DNA of 64,000 bases from an uncultured Blautia sp. (GCF_934371575.1 NZ_CAKRNY010000007.1:1-64000), one strand, 5' to 3'. Positions 1 through 9,325 are shown, numbered from the stretch's first letter. Notes: a model not told the origin generated them from the sequence alone. Numbers and translations are program-made.

Positions 1-18
1 TTGATAAGGGAGTTCGTT

Positions 19-1218
19 ATGAGAGATTCATATAATCTGATGGATTTTATTAAAATGTACTATCTGGATTCTAACATTCCAATGTATCTTTTTAAAGGGG
101 AAACCTGTATCTTCTGTATGCCGGAGCAGACGGATCTTACATATCCTCCAGTGAAATATATAGAAGATCTTCTGGCTTCAGAAAAAAGGATTTCCTACTG
201 CACTACGAAATATGGTATCATTTTCTGTTCCCTGAAGGTAGATTATCTGGAAGATGGGAAGCTTGTTTTCGGTCCAGTGACCAATATCCCATATACAGAA
301 TCTGACCTGCAGCAATTGTACAGGGATTATACCGTTCCCAATCATGATCGCGCAGATTTTAACAGCTTTCTCCATCAGATTCCCTGTCTCTCTATGAATT
401 CCTTATTAAAAAAGTGTCTCTTTCTTAATTATTGTCTTCATGAAGAATTACTGACTCTGGAACAGCTGACAGCTTCAGAGCCAGGAGCCTCTGTACAAAT
501 ATCCTTAAAAGATGCTTCCCTGCTCGAAGGAACTTACCAGACCAAGGAAAATGAACAGCACAATCAGACTTATGCCATCGAGGAACAGATTCTGAAGCTT
601 GTTAGGACTGGTAACTACCAGGGATTTAAAAATATTGAATTCAGTGACAGCAATTATCATCTGGGTGTTACAGGTTCTACTGTACTTCGCCAGCTGAAGA
701 ATGACATCATCATCACAACAACCATCTGCACCAGGGCTGCAATAGAGGGAGGTCTTGATTATGACAGTGCCTATCAGCTTTCCGATTATTTTATCCAGGC
801 TTCAGAAAAACTGAATAACATTGAAGGATTGTATGATCTTCTGTCAAAGGTTGGTTATGCTTTTGCCCAAAAAGTGGCAGAATCGAAAACACCCGTCTCT
901 ACAGACGGGTGCATTCAAAAAGCAATTCGTTATATTCAGCAAAACACAAACCAGCATCTCACAGTAGGGGATGTTGCTGCTTATGTGGGATTCAGTAAAT
1001 CCTATTTTTCTTCTTATTTCAAAAAGACCCTTGGCTTTTCTGTCAGTGCCTTTATTTTGCGCTGTAAACTGGAGGAAGGCAAAGAATTATTGCAATACAC
1101 AAACAAATCCATCAGTACCATCAGTACCTTTTTATGCTTTTCCAGTCAGAGTCACTTTCAGACTGCTTTTAAAAAGCAATTTGGAATGACTCCTAATGAG
1201 TACCGGCGCAAGCGGTAA
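19..1218 (+). CDS. AraC/YesN-family transcriptional regulator
   Basis: A DNA-binding regulator of about 399 residues. The last ~100 residues form a two-helix-turn-helix AraC domain: a recognition region around GFSKSYFSSYFKK and the family signature ending in FGMTPNEYRRKR. The N-terminal ~290 residues are a sensor region that I cannot assign to a ligand. The reading frame is open from base 1 (TTG), but ATG at 19 is preceded by AAGGGAG at a six-base spacing, so I prefer that start. An upstream start outside the window cannot be fully excluded. The next gene is convergent, so the target is probably upstream of the window. Confidence 0.85.
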   Translation: MRDSYNLMDFIKMYYLDSNIPMYLFKGETCIFCMPEQTDLTYPPVKYIEDLLASEKRISYCTTKYGIIFCSLKVDYLEDGKLVFGPVTNIPYTESDLQQLYRDYTVPNHDRADFNSFLHQIPCLSMNSLLKKCLFLNYCLHEELLTLEQLTASEPGASVQISLKDASLLEGTYQTKENEQHNQTYAIEEQILKLVRTGNYQGFKNIEFSDSNYHLGVTGSTVLRQLKNDIIITTTICTRAAIEGGLDYDSAYQLSDYFIQASEKLNNIEGLYDLLSKVGYAFAQKVAESKTPVSTDGCIQKAIRYIQQNTNQHLTVGDVAAYVGFSKSYFSSYFKKTLGFSVSAFILRCKLEEGKELLQYTNKSISTISTFLCFSSQSHFQTAFKKQFGMTPNEYRRKR

Positions 1219-1273
1219 GGCACACATCTGTCACATAATTTTAAACCAGAAACAGGTAGTTCAATATTGTTCA

Positions 1274-2968
1274 TTATCCTATCAATACCTTTTTCCCCTG
1301 GAATGCAAACCCATAGCACTGGATTCGCTTCCTATCTATCCCTCTTGTCTCCAGTTCCTTAGAATATGCCTTGTCCTGAATCTGCTTCTTTGCAGCTGCC
1401 ACGGTTTCTTCTAGTGATTTTTCGTCATCTTCACGTACTTTAAATTCCAGAATAAAAGCAGGATCATTACCATTGACAGGTTCCAGCATAACATCGTAAC
1501 GACCATAACCACTTTCCCGATTAGAAGATATCCGGTATCTTCCCATCAGCTCCACAATCAGTCCCAAGACAAATCCATGATAAAAGCGCTCTGGCCTGTC
1601 TGCCTTTGCATTTAAAGTACTTTTGGAACTGCCTACGTCGAAAAAGCTGAAGGTTGCCATAGAAATATCATTCATATAATGATTCATTTCTTTCACATCA
1701 CCACGTAGCAATGCGCGTACAAATTCATTATATGGTACATTTTCGTCTGAAAACCAGTCTCTTATCATATTTTCAAACATCATTCGTACTTCTCGGTTCG
1801 TAACACTTAAATGATAGATAAAACGATCTGTCTGTTCATCAATATCTACCTTCATTACTTTCAGATATCCACTTGCCAGAAATAAACTCCAAATGGCGTT
1901 TTTTTTCTTTCCCAGTTGTTCAAAAACAATCTCTTCATCAATTTCAGTTACAAGTTCTCTACCTTCCAGAAGCTCTTCCATAATCATTTTGGTTTCTGCA
2001 TTTCCCTTTTGGATCAAGGAAATAATCAGCTCGTTGGAACTGGTGTTTACCCAGTAAGGCTTGAATTTTTTCTCTTCCAGAAAACAGGTAATGGACCACG
2101 GATTATAGATATCCCTTTGATTTCCAAAAGAAAATCCATCATACCAGTATTTTACCTTTTCTTTCTGTTCTTTCAGCCCATATGCTTCAAGTGCCTGAAA
2201 GACTTCAGTCTGAATGAAACCGAACTGACTGCTGTACTTCTCAGAAGTTGTCGTCACCACTGTCAAATTATTTAAATCTGAAAAAATAGATTCCTTGCTA
2301 ACCCTGGTAATTCCAGTAAGCAGCCCTCTTTCCATAAATGGATTGCTCTTAAATGTAGCATTGAACAACCCTCTCATGAAATCTACCAGTTCTTTCCAAA
2401 ATCCATTCACATAGGCTTCCTGCAGAGGCGTATCATACTCATCCAGAAAAATCAACACCTTTTTCCCATAATAACGGCTTAAATAATCAGATAAAGAATT
2501 GATTGCCAAAGCGGCTGTAGTGTCTGACATTTCCAATGTCACAGAATCAAAATATTCCAGATCCTGAGGTGACATAAAGGCTTCCTTCCGAATAAATGAG
2601 TATTTTCCATACAATCTTACCAGACTCTGTATAATGCCTTCTTTAACCGCCGAAATTGTGCTTCCTTTCATATTGGCAAAGCTCATATAGATTACAGGAT
2701 AGGTGCCTTGCAGTTTACGGTATTCTTCACTTTTCCAGATAGATAATCCCTGGAATAAATCGCTTCTTTTCTCATATGCAACGGAAAAAAAGCATTCCAT
2801 CATACTCAAATTCAGCGTCTTTCCAAATCTCCGGGGACGTGTGATCAAGGTAACAGAATCCTTATTCTCCCACCACTCCCTGATAAAATCAGTTTTATCT
2901 ACGAAAAAACAGTTATTTTCTCTGATGTATGCAAAATCCTGTGCTCCCAGAGACACGGTCTGGCTCAT
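1274..2968 (-). CDS. AAA-ATPase-like / PD-(D/E)XK nuclease-superfamily protein
   Basis: A 564-residue protein of the group with an N-terminal AAA-ATPase_like domain and a C-terminal PDDEXK_9-type domain. Near residues 40-55 it has the variant P-loop TRPRRFGKT, followed by the Walker-B-like string LIFLDEYDTPLQ near residue 175. The C-terminal part (about 455-560) shows the nuclease-like pattern YGRYDVML...AFILEFKV. The family is very common and multi-copy in gut Firmicutes and Bacteroidetes, and its function is not established. The start has GGAGG upstream. It is flanked by a palindrome-rich spacer, and there is no restriction or defence partner next to it. Confidence 0.85.
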   Translation of the reverse strand: MSQTVSLGAQDFAYIRENNCFFVDKTDFIREWWENKDSVTLITRPRRFGKTLNLSMMECFFSVAYEKRSDLFQGLSIWKSEEYRKLQGTYPVIYMSFANMKGSTISAVKEGIIQSLVRLYGKYSFIRKEAFMSPQDLEYFDSVTLEMSDTTAALAINSLSDYLSRYYGKKVLIFLDEYDTPLQEAYVNGFWKELVDFMRGLFNATFKSNPFMERGLLTGITRVSKESIFSDLNNLTVVTTTSEKYSSQFGFIQTEVFQALEAYGLKEQKEKVKYWYDGFSFGNQRDIYNPWSITCFLEEKKFKPYWVNTSSNELIISLIQKGNAETKMIMEELLEGRELVTEIDEEIVFEQLGKKKNAIWSLFLASGYLKVMKVDIDEQTDRFIYHLSVTNREVRMMFENMIRDWFSDENVPYNEFVRALLRGDVKEMNHYMNDISMATFSFFDVGSSKSTLNAKADRPERFYHGFVLGLIVELMGRYRISSNRESGYGRYDVMLEPVNGNDPAFILEFKVREDDEKSLEETVAAAKKQIQDKAYSKELETRGIDRKRIQCYGFAFQGKKVLIG

Positions 2969-2998
2969 GAGTCGTCACCTCCATCTGATAATTTGTGT

Positions 2999-3078
2999 TA
3001 AGCGGATATTCGCAATCCGCTTCGCTACGCGGCTCTACACCGAATGCTGCTTCGCAGCATATTCGGTTAAACTTAGTT
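2999..3078. repeat. Palindrome-rich intergenic element
   Basis: Two adjacent imperfect hairpins fill the spacer between the MATE gene and the ATPase gene. The first pairs GCGGAT with ATCCGC. The second pairs ACCGAATGCTGC with GCAGCATATTCGGT, with a two-base bulge. They are GC-rich compared with the flanks. They could act as a terminator for the upstream minus-strand MATE gene or be a dispersed palindromic repeat; no long T-run follows. Confidence 0.45.
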
Positions 3079-3104
3079 TAGCATGTTGCCATATGTAAAA
3101 CAAG

Positions 3105-4826
3105 TTAGATCGTCACATAAAGATAATTAAACACCAGCTTCCTCTGATATTCATAATACTTCGCCTTTTTCTTGATCATCTCCATTACGGCCCGGTCAAC
3201 CTCGTCGCCACGGAGATCGAAGGGATTGTAGGAATTGACATTGTCGCGGATCCGCAGGATGCATTCGCCGTTGTTGTCCATTACTTTTACGGATACATAA
3301 TATTTCTTATCTGTTTCGCCAATGCCAAATTTCATAATATTCAAAAGCAGTTCTTCCACGATCAGATGGATAAAGAAGGACTGTTTAAAATCAAGCTCCC
3401 ATTCGTCGCACAGCCCTTCCAGATTCTGGGACATTTTTTCCATACTGCCTTCCTCGATGGGATAATATTCCTCAAAAACCCGATTGGTAAAGCTGTATTT
3501 TTCTTTTATGTACTCTTTTATTTTTCCAAATATCTGTATCGCAAACACCAGCAGCAGACAAATTCCCTCACTTATCACATATACAAGCGCAAGCCCTACG
3601 ATTCCTTTTTTCTCAATCAGTAAAAATCCAGCCACTAGCATAAGAACAAAGTTTCGTAAAACAGATAACCCGGAAGCATACCTTGTTTTTCCTATTGTTT
3701 GCCAAAAAGATGTAGTTACCACATTCACTCCTGCCAGAGCAACGCTTAATGCGTAAATACGAAATGCGGCCGCTGCTGTTTCCAGTGCCGGACCATCATT
3801 CAGACCGAAGAATATCAGTATATTTTTTGCCCCGGCTGCAAAAAACAATGCCATAATCACTCCTGCGGCTGCAACGATCCGCAATCCGTCATGATACACA
3901 GCCAGCATTCCTTTCCAGTCCTTTTCCCCTCCTAAAATGGAGATAACTGTGGAGGCGGCTGCTCCGGCTCCGTCAAACATGGCGGCTGGAATGGTGCTCA
4001 TAGTATAAATAACGCCAAATACAGCCACAGAAAAAGTGCCATTTTCAGAATTTCCCTTTAACAGCATGGTATTAAACACCAGCATAACCACTGCCTGAAA
4101 AATAAATGCAGAGCCTACGCCAAATCCATTTTCCACATATTCTTTGATCTCATTCCAGGTAGGAATGTGAAAATGAAAGCTTAAAAGCGCCTGTTTGTTC
4201 CAAAAATGGGTAAGCAGCACCAGAGTTCCCACTGTTTCCGCAATGCATAAAGACGCCGAAGCCCCAACAAGCCCCCAGTTCAGCACTTTCATAAACAGCA
4301 GATCCAGGCTTAAATTTGTGACAATAACGCCAGCGGAAGAAATGGCAGCCAGCTTTGGTGCGCCGTCTGTCCGCACTGCAATAGAGAGAATATTATATAA
4401 TACATAGATCGGTGCAAAGGCAAACACCACGGTCAGATACTGCAGGGCCTGTGGCAAAAGCTCCGGTGTAGCACCAAGCAGACTGCATAATGCGCTGCGA
4501 AATACGAGAGATACTGCTGCGAAAAGCACACCTGTTATCAGGCCTGCACTTAATACGGAGCCGAAAATCCGATTTGCACCTTTCAGATCTGCTTCACCAA
4601 GTTTTTTCCCGATTAAGACGCCTGCACCGCCGCCTAGGGTGATTCCCATAAGTAAATAAAGCAGAAATACCGGTGTAGCAATGTTCGCCACAGCCAGTCC
4701 GGTACTGCCTATAAAATTTCCTACCAGGGTGGCGTCCACAAGGGTGGATACGGTAACCCCAAGAGAAGAACATACTCCCCAGAATAAAAAGGTTCTGTAT
4801 GCACTTTTTGCATAGTTTGTTTCCAT
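3105..4826 (-). CDS. MATE-family exporter fused to a C-terminal HATPase (RsbW-like) domain
   Basis: A 573-residue protein. The first ~435 residues are a MATE transporter with about twelve hydrophobic segments, a multidrug/metabolite:cation antiporter fold. After a basic linker, residues ~454-573 form a soluble domain resembling the GHKL ATPase of anti-sigma kinases. It has an N-box-like HLIVEELLLNIMKFG near 485-500 and a degenerate nucleotide-binding string RDNVNSYNPF near 527-536, where RsbW-type proteins have D-x-G-x-P-F. ATG at 4826 has AGGAG nine bases upstream; a GTG at 4850 is also in frame. A cytoplasmic regulatory domain on a MATE protein is unusual. Substrate unknown. Confidence 0.88.
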   Translation of the reverse strand: METNYAKSAYRTFLFWGVCSSLGVTVSTLVDATLVGNFIGSTGLAVANIATPVFLLYLLMGITLGGGAGVLIGKKLGEADLKGANRIFGSVLSAGLITGVLFAAVSLVFRSALCSLLGATPELLPQALQYLTVVFAFAPIYVLYNILSIAVRTDGAPKLAAISSAGVIVTNLSLDLLFMKVLNWGLVGASASLCIAETVGTLVLLTHFWNKQALLSFHFHIPTWNEIKEYVENGFGVGSAFIFQAVVMLVFNTMLLKGNSENGTFSVAVFGVIYTMSTIPAAMFDGAGAAASTVISILGGEKDWKGMLAVYHDGLRIVAAAGVIMALFFAAGAKNILIFFGLNDGPALETAAAAFRIYALSVALAGVNVVTTSFWQTIGKTRYASGLSVLRNFVLMLVAGFLLIEKKGIVGLALVYVISEGICLLLVFAIQIFGKIKEYIKEKYSFTNRVFEEYYPIEEGSMEKMSQNLEGLCDEWELDFKQSFFIHLIVEELLLNIMKFGIGETDKKYYVSVKVMDNNGECILRIRDNVNSYNPFDLRGDEVDRAVMEMIKKKAKYYEYQRKLVFNYLYVTI

Positions 4827-4963
4827 ATAATTTTTCTCCTGCCCCATCACTTTCCAATAATAAAATTATATCGTTCCTTTCTGTTTAAAACAATACTATT
4901 TTTATTTCTATTGCGGCGTAATTTCCAATTACGAAACAAAACGGGCAAGTTCTCTTCAAATTA

Positions 4964-5024
4964 CAAAAAAAACGAGCCATCCTCCACAAACGCAAATTCT
5001 ACGTTCATGTTTCGGACGGCCCGT
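4964..5024 (-). terminator. Rho-independent terminator of rnfC2-metV-metF
   Basis: On the minus strand an 11-bp stem (ACGGGCCGTCC pairing with GGATGGCTCGT, two G-U pairs) closes a long loop and is followed by eight T residues. It starts 13 bases after the metF stop codon. Confidence 0.8.
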
Positions 5025-5037
5025 GTAATTTTAATTT

Positions 5038-5916
5038 TTAGATTTCAGCTAATTTCAGCAGATCCGGAATCTTGGACTCCCAGCCAAGTGCCATGATATG
5101 AACACCCTGGCAGTATGGCTTGCACTCTTTAATAATACGTGCAGCGATCTCAACACCGGTAATTCCGGCTTTTGTTTTTTCTTTGTCAGCCTTCAGCTCC
5201 TCGATCATCTCATCCGGAACATGAATGCCGGCAACATTGTTATTCATGAATTTAGCCATTCCAGCGGACTTCGGAATAATAATTCCAACCTGTACAGGTT
5301 TTCCAAACTGTTTCGCTTTTTCCATAAATTTAATAAATTTCTCCGGCTCAAATACAGCCTGTGTCTGGAAATAATCAGCACCAGCTGCAACCTTTCTCTC
5401 CATTTTTGCAAGCTGTGCATCGACAGAATCACTGCATGGAGATACAACAGCACCCTTAGAGAATTTCGGAGGCTCTCCAACAAGCTGGTTTCCGCCAAGA
5501 TCCACACCGGACTCCAGAAGCTTCACTGTGTGAAGAAGAGATACGGAATCAAGGTCAAAGACTGGTTTTGCCTGTGGATGATCACCCATCTTAGTGTGGT
5601 CACCGGTAAGACAGAGAATATTGTCAATACCAAACATAGCTGCGCTGAGAAGATCAGACTCCAGAGCGATACGGTTTCTGTCACGGCATGCAAGCTGGAA
5701 AATCGGATTCATGCCTGCATCTTTGAGAACCTTACACATAGCAAGAGATCCAAGACGCATAACAGAAGACTGGTTATCTGTTACGTTAACTGCATGAACA
5801 CCTGTAAGATATGTTTTGGCTTCTTCTACCAGCTCACCTACATGGATTCCTTTCGGCGGTCCTACTTCTGCTGAAACTACAAATTCACCACGATCGAATA
5901 ATTCTTTCATTTTCAT
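5038..5916 (-). CDS. metF: Methylenetetrahydrofolate reductase, catalytic subunit MetF
   Basis: A 292-residue FAD-dependent TIM-barrel enzyme that interconverts 5,10-methylene-THF and 5-methyl-THF in the cytoplasm. Family motifs seen are the N-terminal SAEVGPPKG strand, VTDNQSSVMR, LACRDRNR, the FAD-binding LTGDHTKMGDHP and QTQAVFEPEKF. It is the last gene of rnfC2-metV-metF, 41 bases after metV, with GGAG ten bases before the ATG. It lacks the C-terminal domains of long MetF versions. The company of MetV and RnfC2 is that of the acetogen-type complex, where MetF carries the THF chemistry and the partners feed electrons. This complex assignment is inferred from context and family. Confidence 0.93.
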   Translation of the reverse strand: MKMKELFDRGEFVVSAEVGPPKGIHVGELVEEAKTYLTGVHAVNVTDNQSSVMRLGSLAMCKVLKDAGMNPIFQLACRDRNRIALESDLLSAAMFGIDNILCLTGDHTKMGDHPQAKPVFDLDSVSLLHTVKLLESGVDLGGNQLVGEPPKFSKGAVVSPCSDSVDAQLAKMERKVAAGADYFQTQAVFEPEKFIKFMEKAKQFGKPVQVGIIIPKSAGMAKFMNNNVAGIHVPDEMIEELKADKEKTKAGITGVEIAARIIKECKPYCQGVHIMALGWESKIPDLLKLAEI

Positions 5917-5957
5917 ATTATATTTGCTCCAATCATTAAAAATTTAGGATTAACCTT

Positions 5958-6578
5958 TTATTTCACTTCATCATCTGTAGCAAAATTGTGGATCTGTGTC
6001 GGGCATTTCAGCACATCAAGGCGTCCAATCTCTTTCAGGCGTCTGTAAATACGCTCCCATCCACACTCCATTTCACTGTCAACTTCGCATTTTCCATTCT
6101 TGGAACCGCCGCACTGGCCATTCACAAGGCTCTTGGAACATGCTGTGATCGGGCAGATTCCACCTGTCAGATTCAGATAACACTCACCGCACTGATCGCA
6201 TTTATATTCTAATGGTGTCACACCCTGGAATCCTGGTACCGGATATGTATCACAGGCAGCACAGACCATCTTATCTTCCAGATATTCAGAAATTGTCTGC
6301 ACACCAACACCACAGGAAAATACAAGAACCATATCTGCTTCCTGAATTTTGCTCATATGTTTCTGAAGACGCAGCTCCATATTTTCCGGATTACAAATAT
6401 AATCAGTAGTCATAATTCCTGTCACATTTCCTTCAGCGGAAAGCTCCTTCTGAAGTTCAACAGCTTCTTTTTCCGGAAAACGAACCTCTTTACATCCATG
6501 ACAGTTAATAATAAAAACTTTCTTTCCGGCTGTCAGTGATGTGATTGCTTCTTTTGCTTTTAACTGGGTAATCAACAT
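5958..6578 (-). CDS. metV: MetV, zinc/iron-binding partner of MetF
   Basis: A 206-residue protein of the MTHFR C-terminal (MetV) family. The C-terminal half carries a dense cysteine set: CDQCGECYLNLTGG, CPITAC, GQCGG, GKCEV and a final ECGW, fitting metal or FeS ligands. An N-terminal CHGC and an FSCGVG motif precede it. In acetogens MetV binds MetF and is thought to link it to its electron donor. The ATG lies one base after the rnfC2 stop codon, so translation is probably coupled, with the GGGGGAT ribosome-binding site inside rnfC2. The same fold is repeated at the N-terminus of the upstream RnfC2 protein. Confidence 0.88.
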   Translation of the reverse strand: MLITQLKAKEAITSLTAGKKVFIINCHGCKEVRFPEKEAVELQKELSAEGNVTGIMTTDYICNPENMELRLQKHMSKIQEADMVLVFSCGVGVQTISEYLEDKMVCAACDTYPVPGFQGVTPLEYKCDQCGECYLNLTGGICPITACSKSLVNGQCGGSKNGKCEVDSEMECGWERIYRRLKEIGRLDVLKCPTQIHNFATDDEVK

Positions 6579-6579
6579 A

Positions 6580-8544
6580 TCACTTCATCCCCCTTACTGC
6601 ATTTTTTCCGGCTTTAATACTGTCGATGATCGGAATCTTGGAAGAACAGATATACTGACAGCATCTGCACTCAACACAATCCATAACGTTCATGTCTTTC
6701 ATGCCCTGCCAGTTCTCGTCTTTGGCGTATTTAACGAAATACAGCGGAGAAAGTTCCATCGGACAAACATCTACGCAGCGTCCGCATTTGATACATGGCT
6801 GCTCTTTGGTCTCATCTGTATCAATGGCAATGATACCGTTGGAGCCTTTCATCATAGGTACATCCAGTGTATTCAGAGGGAATCCCATCATAGGTCCACC
6901 CATCTTTACAAGTACATCTTCATCTGTAAATCCGCCGCAGTAGTCGATCAGTTCTCTTACGCTTGTACCGATTTTGATGATAAAGTTTCCAGGATTCTTG
7001 ATCTTCTCACCTGTAACAGTTGCAACACGCTCAATCAGAGGCATTCCTGTCTGGATCGCATCTGAAATTGCTTTTACTGTACTGATATTATCTACTACAA
7101 CGCCAACATCTGCCGGAAGACCGCCGCTTGGAACGATTCTGCCCATAACACGCTTGATCAGAGTTTTCTCAGCGCCCTGTGGGTATTTGGTTCTGGCAAC
7201 AAACACTTCCATATCTCCGATATTGGCAACTTTTTCCTGCATTAATTCAATGGCATCCGGCTTGTTATCCTCAATGACAATGATACCCTTCTGGGCGCCG
7301 GTTGTCTTGAGGACTGCTCGCAGACCAAAAATAATATCATCTGCATACTCAAGAAGCACTCTGTGGTCTGCTGTTAAAAGCGGCTCACATTCGCAGCCAT
7401 TGAGAAGAATGGTGTCAACTGGTTTCGCCGGTTTCAGCTTGACACAGGTCGGGAAACCTGCACCACCCATACCAACGATTCCTGCCTCACGAATGATATC
7501 AATGATTTCATCCGGAGTAAGCTTGTCAAGATCTCCATGTGGCTGTACGGATTCGTGCAGAGTATTTTTTCCATCCGATTCAATAACAACAGCCATCACT
7601 TCACTGCCTCTTGTGCCGTGCATACGAGGCTCAACAGCAACTACTGTTCCGCTTACGCTGGAATGTACAGGAGCGCTGATAAATCCGGCAGCTTCACCGA
7701 TCTTCTGACCAACCTTTACAGTATCGCCAACCTGAACGATTGGATTCGCCGGAGCACCCAGATGCTGAGACATGGAAATTACAACCGTCTTCGGATCCGG
7801 GAACTTCTTAAGCGCAATGTGTTCACTATATTCCTTGCGCTCTGACGGATGAACACCGCCATAGTAACCATCCAGTCTGTCTTCCCTGATTGATTTCACA
7901 TAATCGTTGATCACCTTGAAATTAACCTTGGAGAAGTCACGAACCTGTACCGGCTGATTGAGAAATTCTTCCAGACGTCCCTGTTTCGCCAGTCTCTGGT
8001 AAATTTTCTCCCATGCACAGTCCTTATTGGGGTCTACTTCACACTTTCCATTCTTGGCTCCACCGCACTGGCCATTCACAAGACTCTTGGAACAGTCAAC
8101 GATAGGACAGACACCACCGGTAATGTTCAGATAACACTGTGCACATGCATCACAGCTCTTCTTGGTAAGTGCCATACCATGATGTCCTCTGTAGTTAAGA
8201 GTATTACTTGCAGCAATAACAGGCTTTCCTGCCAGATCCGCAACGGTCTGAATACCAAGGCCACAGGAAATTACTACCACATTCTCTGTGCCTTCAGGAA
8301 GCAGATCCTGCAATTTTCTTTCTGTGTGCATTTTATTGCACAAGAAATCAACTTTCGCACTACCTGTAACCGTCTTTCCCTGTTCTTTTGCAAACTTCAG
8401 GAATTCATCACAATCCGGTTCATCAACCGTCTCAAATTCCTTAAAGCACTTATTACAGGCAATCACAAACAGGTTGTCCATGCCGTTCAGCACTGATGTA
8501 AGCTCATCACTGCTTTTCAGCTTGTACTTAGTATAATTTTCCAA
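6580..8544 (-). CDS. rnfC2: RnfC2-type FeS/flavin electron-transfer subunit with N-terminal MetV-like domain
   Basis: A 654-residue two-part protein. Residues ~1-200 resemble MetV, with CNKCF, CDACAQCYLNITGG, CPIVDC, GQCGG, GKCEV and DCAW. Residues ~230-654 are an RnfC-like module: a barrel-sandwich-like segment (VGDTVKVGQKIGEA...SGTV), a glycine-rich nucleotide-binding stretch GIVGMGGAGFPTCVKL near 355-370, and two [4Fe-4S] motifs at C584/587/590/594 and C623/626/629/633. In Acetobacterium woodii, RnfC2 joins MetVF and oxidises NADH. Start is a TTG behind AAGGAAGGTG. First gene of the operon. It is soluble and distinct from the membrane Rnf complex, whose other genes are absent here. Confidence 0.88.
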   Translation of the reverse strand: MENYTKYKLKSSDELTSVLNGMDNLFVIACNKCFKEFETVDEPDCDEFLKFAKEQGKTVTGSAKVDFLCNKMHTERKLQDLLPEGTENVVVISCGLGIQTVADLAGKPVIAASNTLNYRGHHGMALTKKSCDACAQCYLNITGGVCPIVDCSKSLVNGQCGGAKNGKCEVDPNKDCAWEKIYQRLAKQGRLEEFLNQPVQVRDFSKVNFKVINDYVKSIREDRLDGYYGGVHPSERKEYSEHIALKKFPDPKTVVISMSQHLGAPANPIVQVGDTVKVGQKIGEAAGFISAPVHSSVSGTVVAVEPRMHGTRGSEVMAVVIESDGKNTLHESVQPHGDLDKLTPDEIIDIIREAGIVGMGGAGFPTCVKLKPAKPVDTILLNGCECEPLLTADHRVLLEYADDIIFGLRAVLKTTGAQKGIIVIEDNKPDAIELMQEKVANIGDMEVFVARTKYPQGAEKTLIKRVMGRIVPSGGLPADVGVVVDNISTVKAISDAIQTGMPLIERVATVTGEKIKNPGNFIIKIGTSVRELIDYCGGFTDEDVLVKMGGPMMGFPLNTLDVPMMKGSNGIIAIDTDETKEQPCIKCGRCVDVCPMELSPLYFVKYAKDENWQGMKDMNVMDCVECRCCQYICSSKIPIIDSIKAGKNAVRGMK

Positions 8545-8725
8545 TTGCTCACCTTCCTTATAATAGAAATTATATTCTTATACTATCTGCTCTTATCCGT
8601 TCCCTCCACAAAAAAACTTATAAAATCAGATAAATAAGTTACATGTTTTTTTCCTATATAATATAACATAAACTGACTATTTTATCCAGTCTTTGTGACT
8701 ATTCTTAACCATACTGTTTTTATTT

Positions 8726-8756
8726 TTTACAAAATCATTCCTGATTGTGTTATAAT
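8726..8756 (+). promoter_or_regulatory. Possible sigma-A promoter of the acidic surface protein
   Basis: A perfect TATAAT at 8751-8756 lies 53 bases before the start codon at 8810. A TTTACA at 8726-8731 could be the -35 box, but the 19-base spacing is longer than ideal. Confidence 0.45.
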
Positions 8757-8809
8757 TGGGATATCTGTTGAATAACCGTTAATAAAAATACTTATGAGGT
8801 GTAAAGTTT

Positions 8810-9304
8810 ATGAGATACAAAGATGAATTTCATATCGCATCCACAGCGATTTTGCTTAGTATGGCTATGTTTGGAATTTCCGTAGTGGTTCCCAAGGAGA
8901 GCCGGGTTCCCACAGCCAAGACCACTTTGACAGAAGCACCGGAAACTGCGGCTGAACAGGCTGAACAGGCTGAATTTCCGATTTACAGCCAGGACAGTAA
9001 CTATGATGATTCTTACGACAGCAGTCAGGATGACACTTCTGATGACGGCAGTTACGATACTTCTGATACAGATTCCTCTGACAGTGGTCAGATTACTTAT
9101 CCTACAGAAGATTCCGAAGACAGTTCAGGAAGCGACACTACTGATAATACCGATATTCCTGATTATACAGAAGATCCTTCTGAGGACTACGGAACAGAAG
9201 ACAGCGGAAATTCTGATTATACAGGTGATAATTCTGACTCCGGTTTTGACAATGGCGACAGTTCTTCGGATACCTCCGATCAGGATATTGAATACTATGA
9301 ATGA
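8810..9304 (+). CDS. Secreted or anchored Asp/Ser-rich acidic protein
   Basis: A 164-residue protein of unrecognised family. Residues ~9-27 form a hydrophobic segment (signal or N-terminal anchor). From residue ~50 to the end it is almost entirely D, S, E, T, G and Y, with short DDS/DTSD/DSSD runs, so it is strongly acidic and probably disordered outside the membrane. GAGGTG precedes the ATG by nine bases. It is monocistronic, divergent from rnfC2 and convergent with the NUDIX gene. It could bind cations or act as a spacer; nothing in the sequence shows a catalytic role. Confidence 0.7.
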   Translation: MRYKDEFHIASTAILLSMAMFGISVVVPKESRVPTAKTTLTEAPETAAEQAEQAEFPIYSQDSNYDDSYDSSQDDTSDDGSYDTSDTDSSDSGQITYPTEDSEDSSGSDTTDNTDIPDYTEDPSEDYGTEDSGNSDYTGDNSDSGFDNGDSSSDTSDQDIEYYE

Positions 9305-9325
9305 GTAAAAAAGAATCCTGCTACA

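Noticed and set aside
1274..4826. Defence island reading of the AAA-ATPase/PD-(D/E)XK gene and its neighbours
   Set aside because: The nuclease-like protein belongs to a ubiquitous multi-copy family and the neighbours are a regulator and a transporter; no restriction, Abi or CBASS partner is present.
6580..8544. Membrane Rnf complex
   Set aside because: Only an RnfC-like subunit is present, beside metV/metF and without rnfD, G, E, A or B; it belongs to the soluble reductase.
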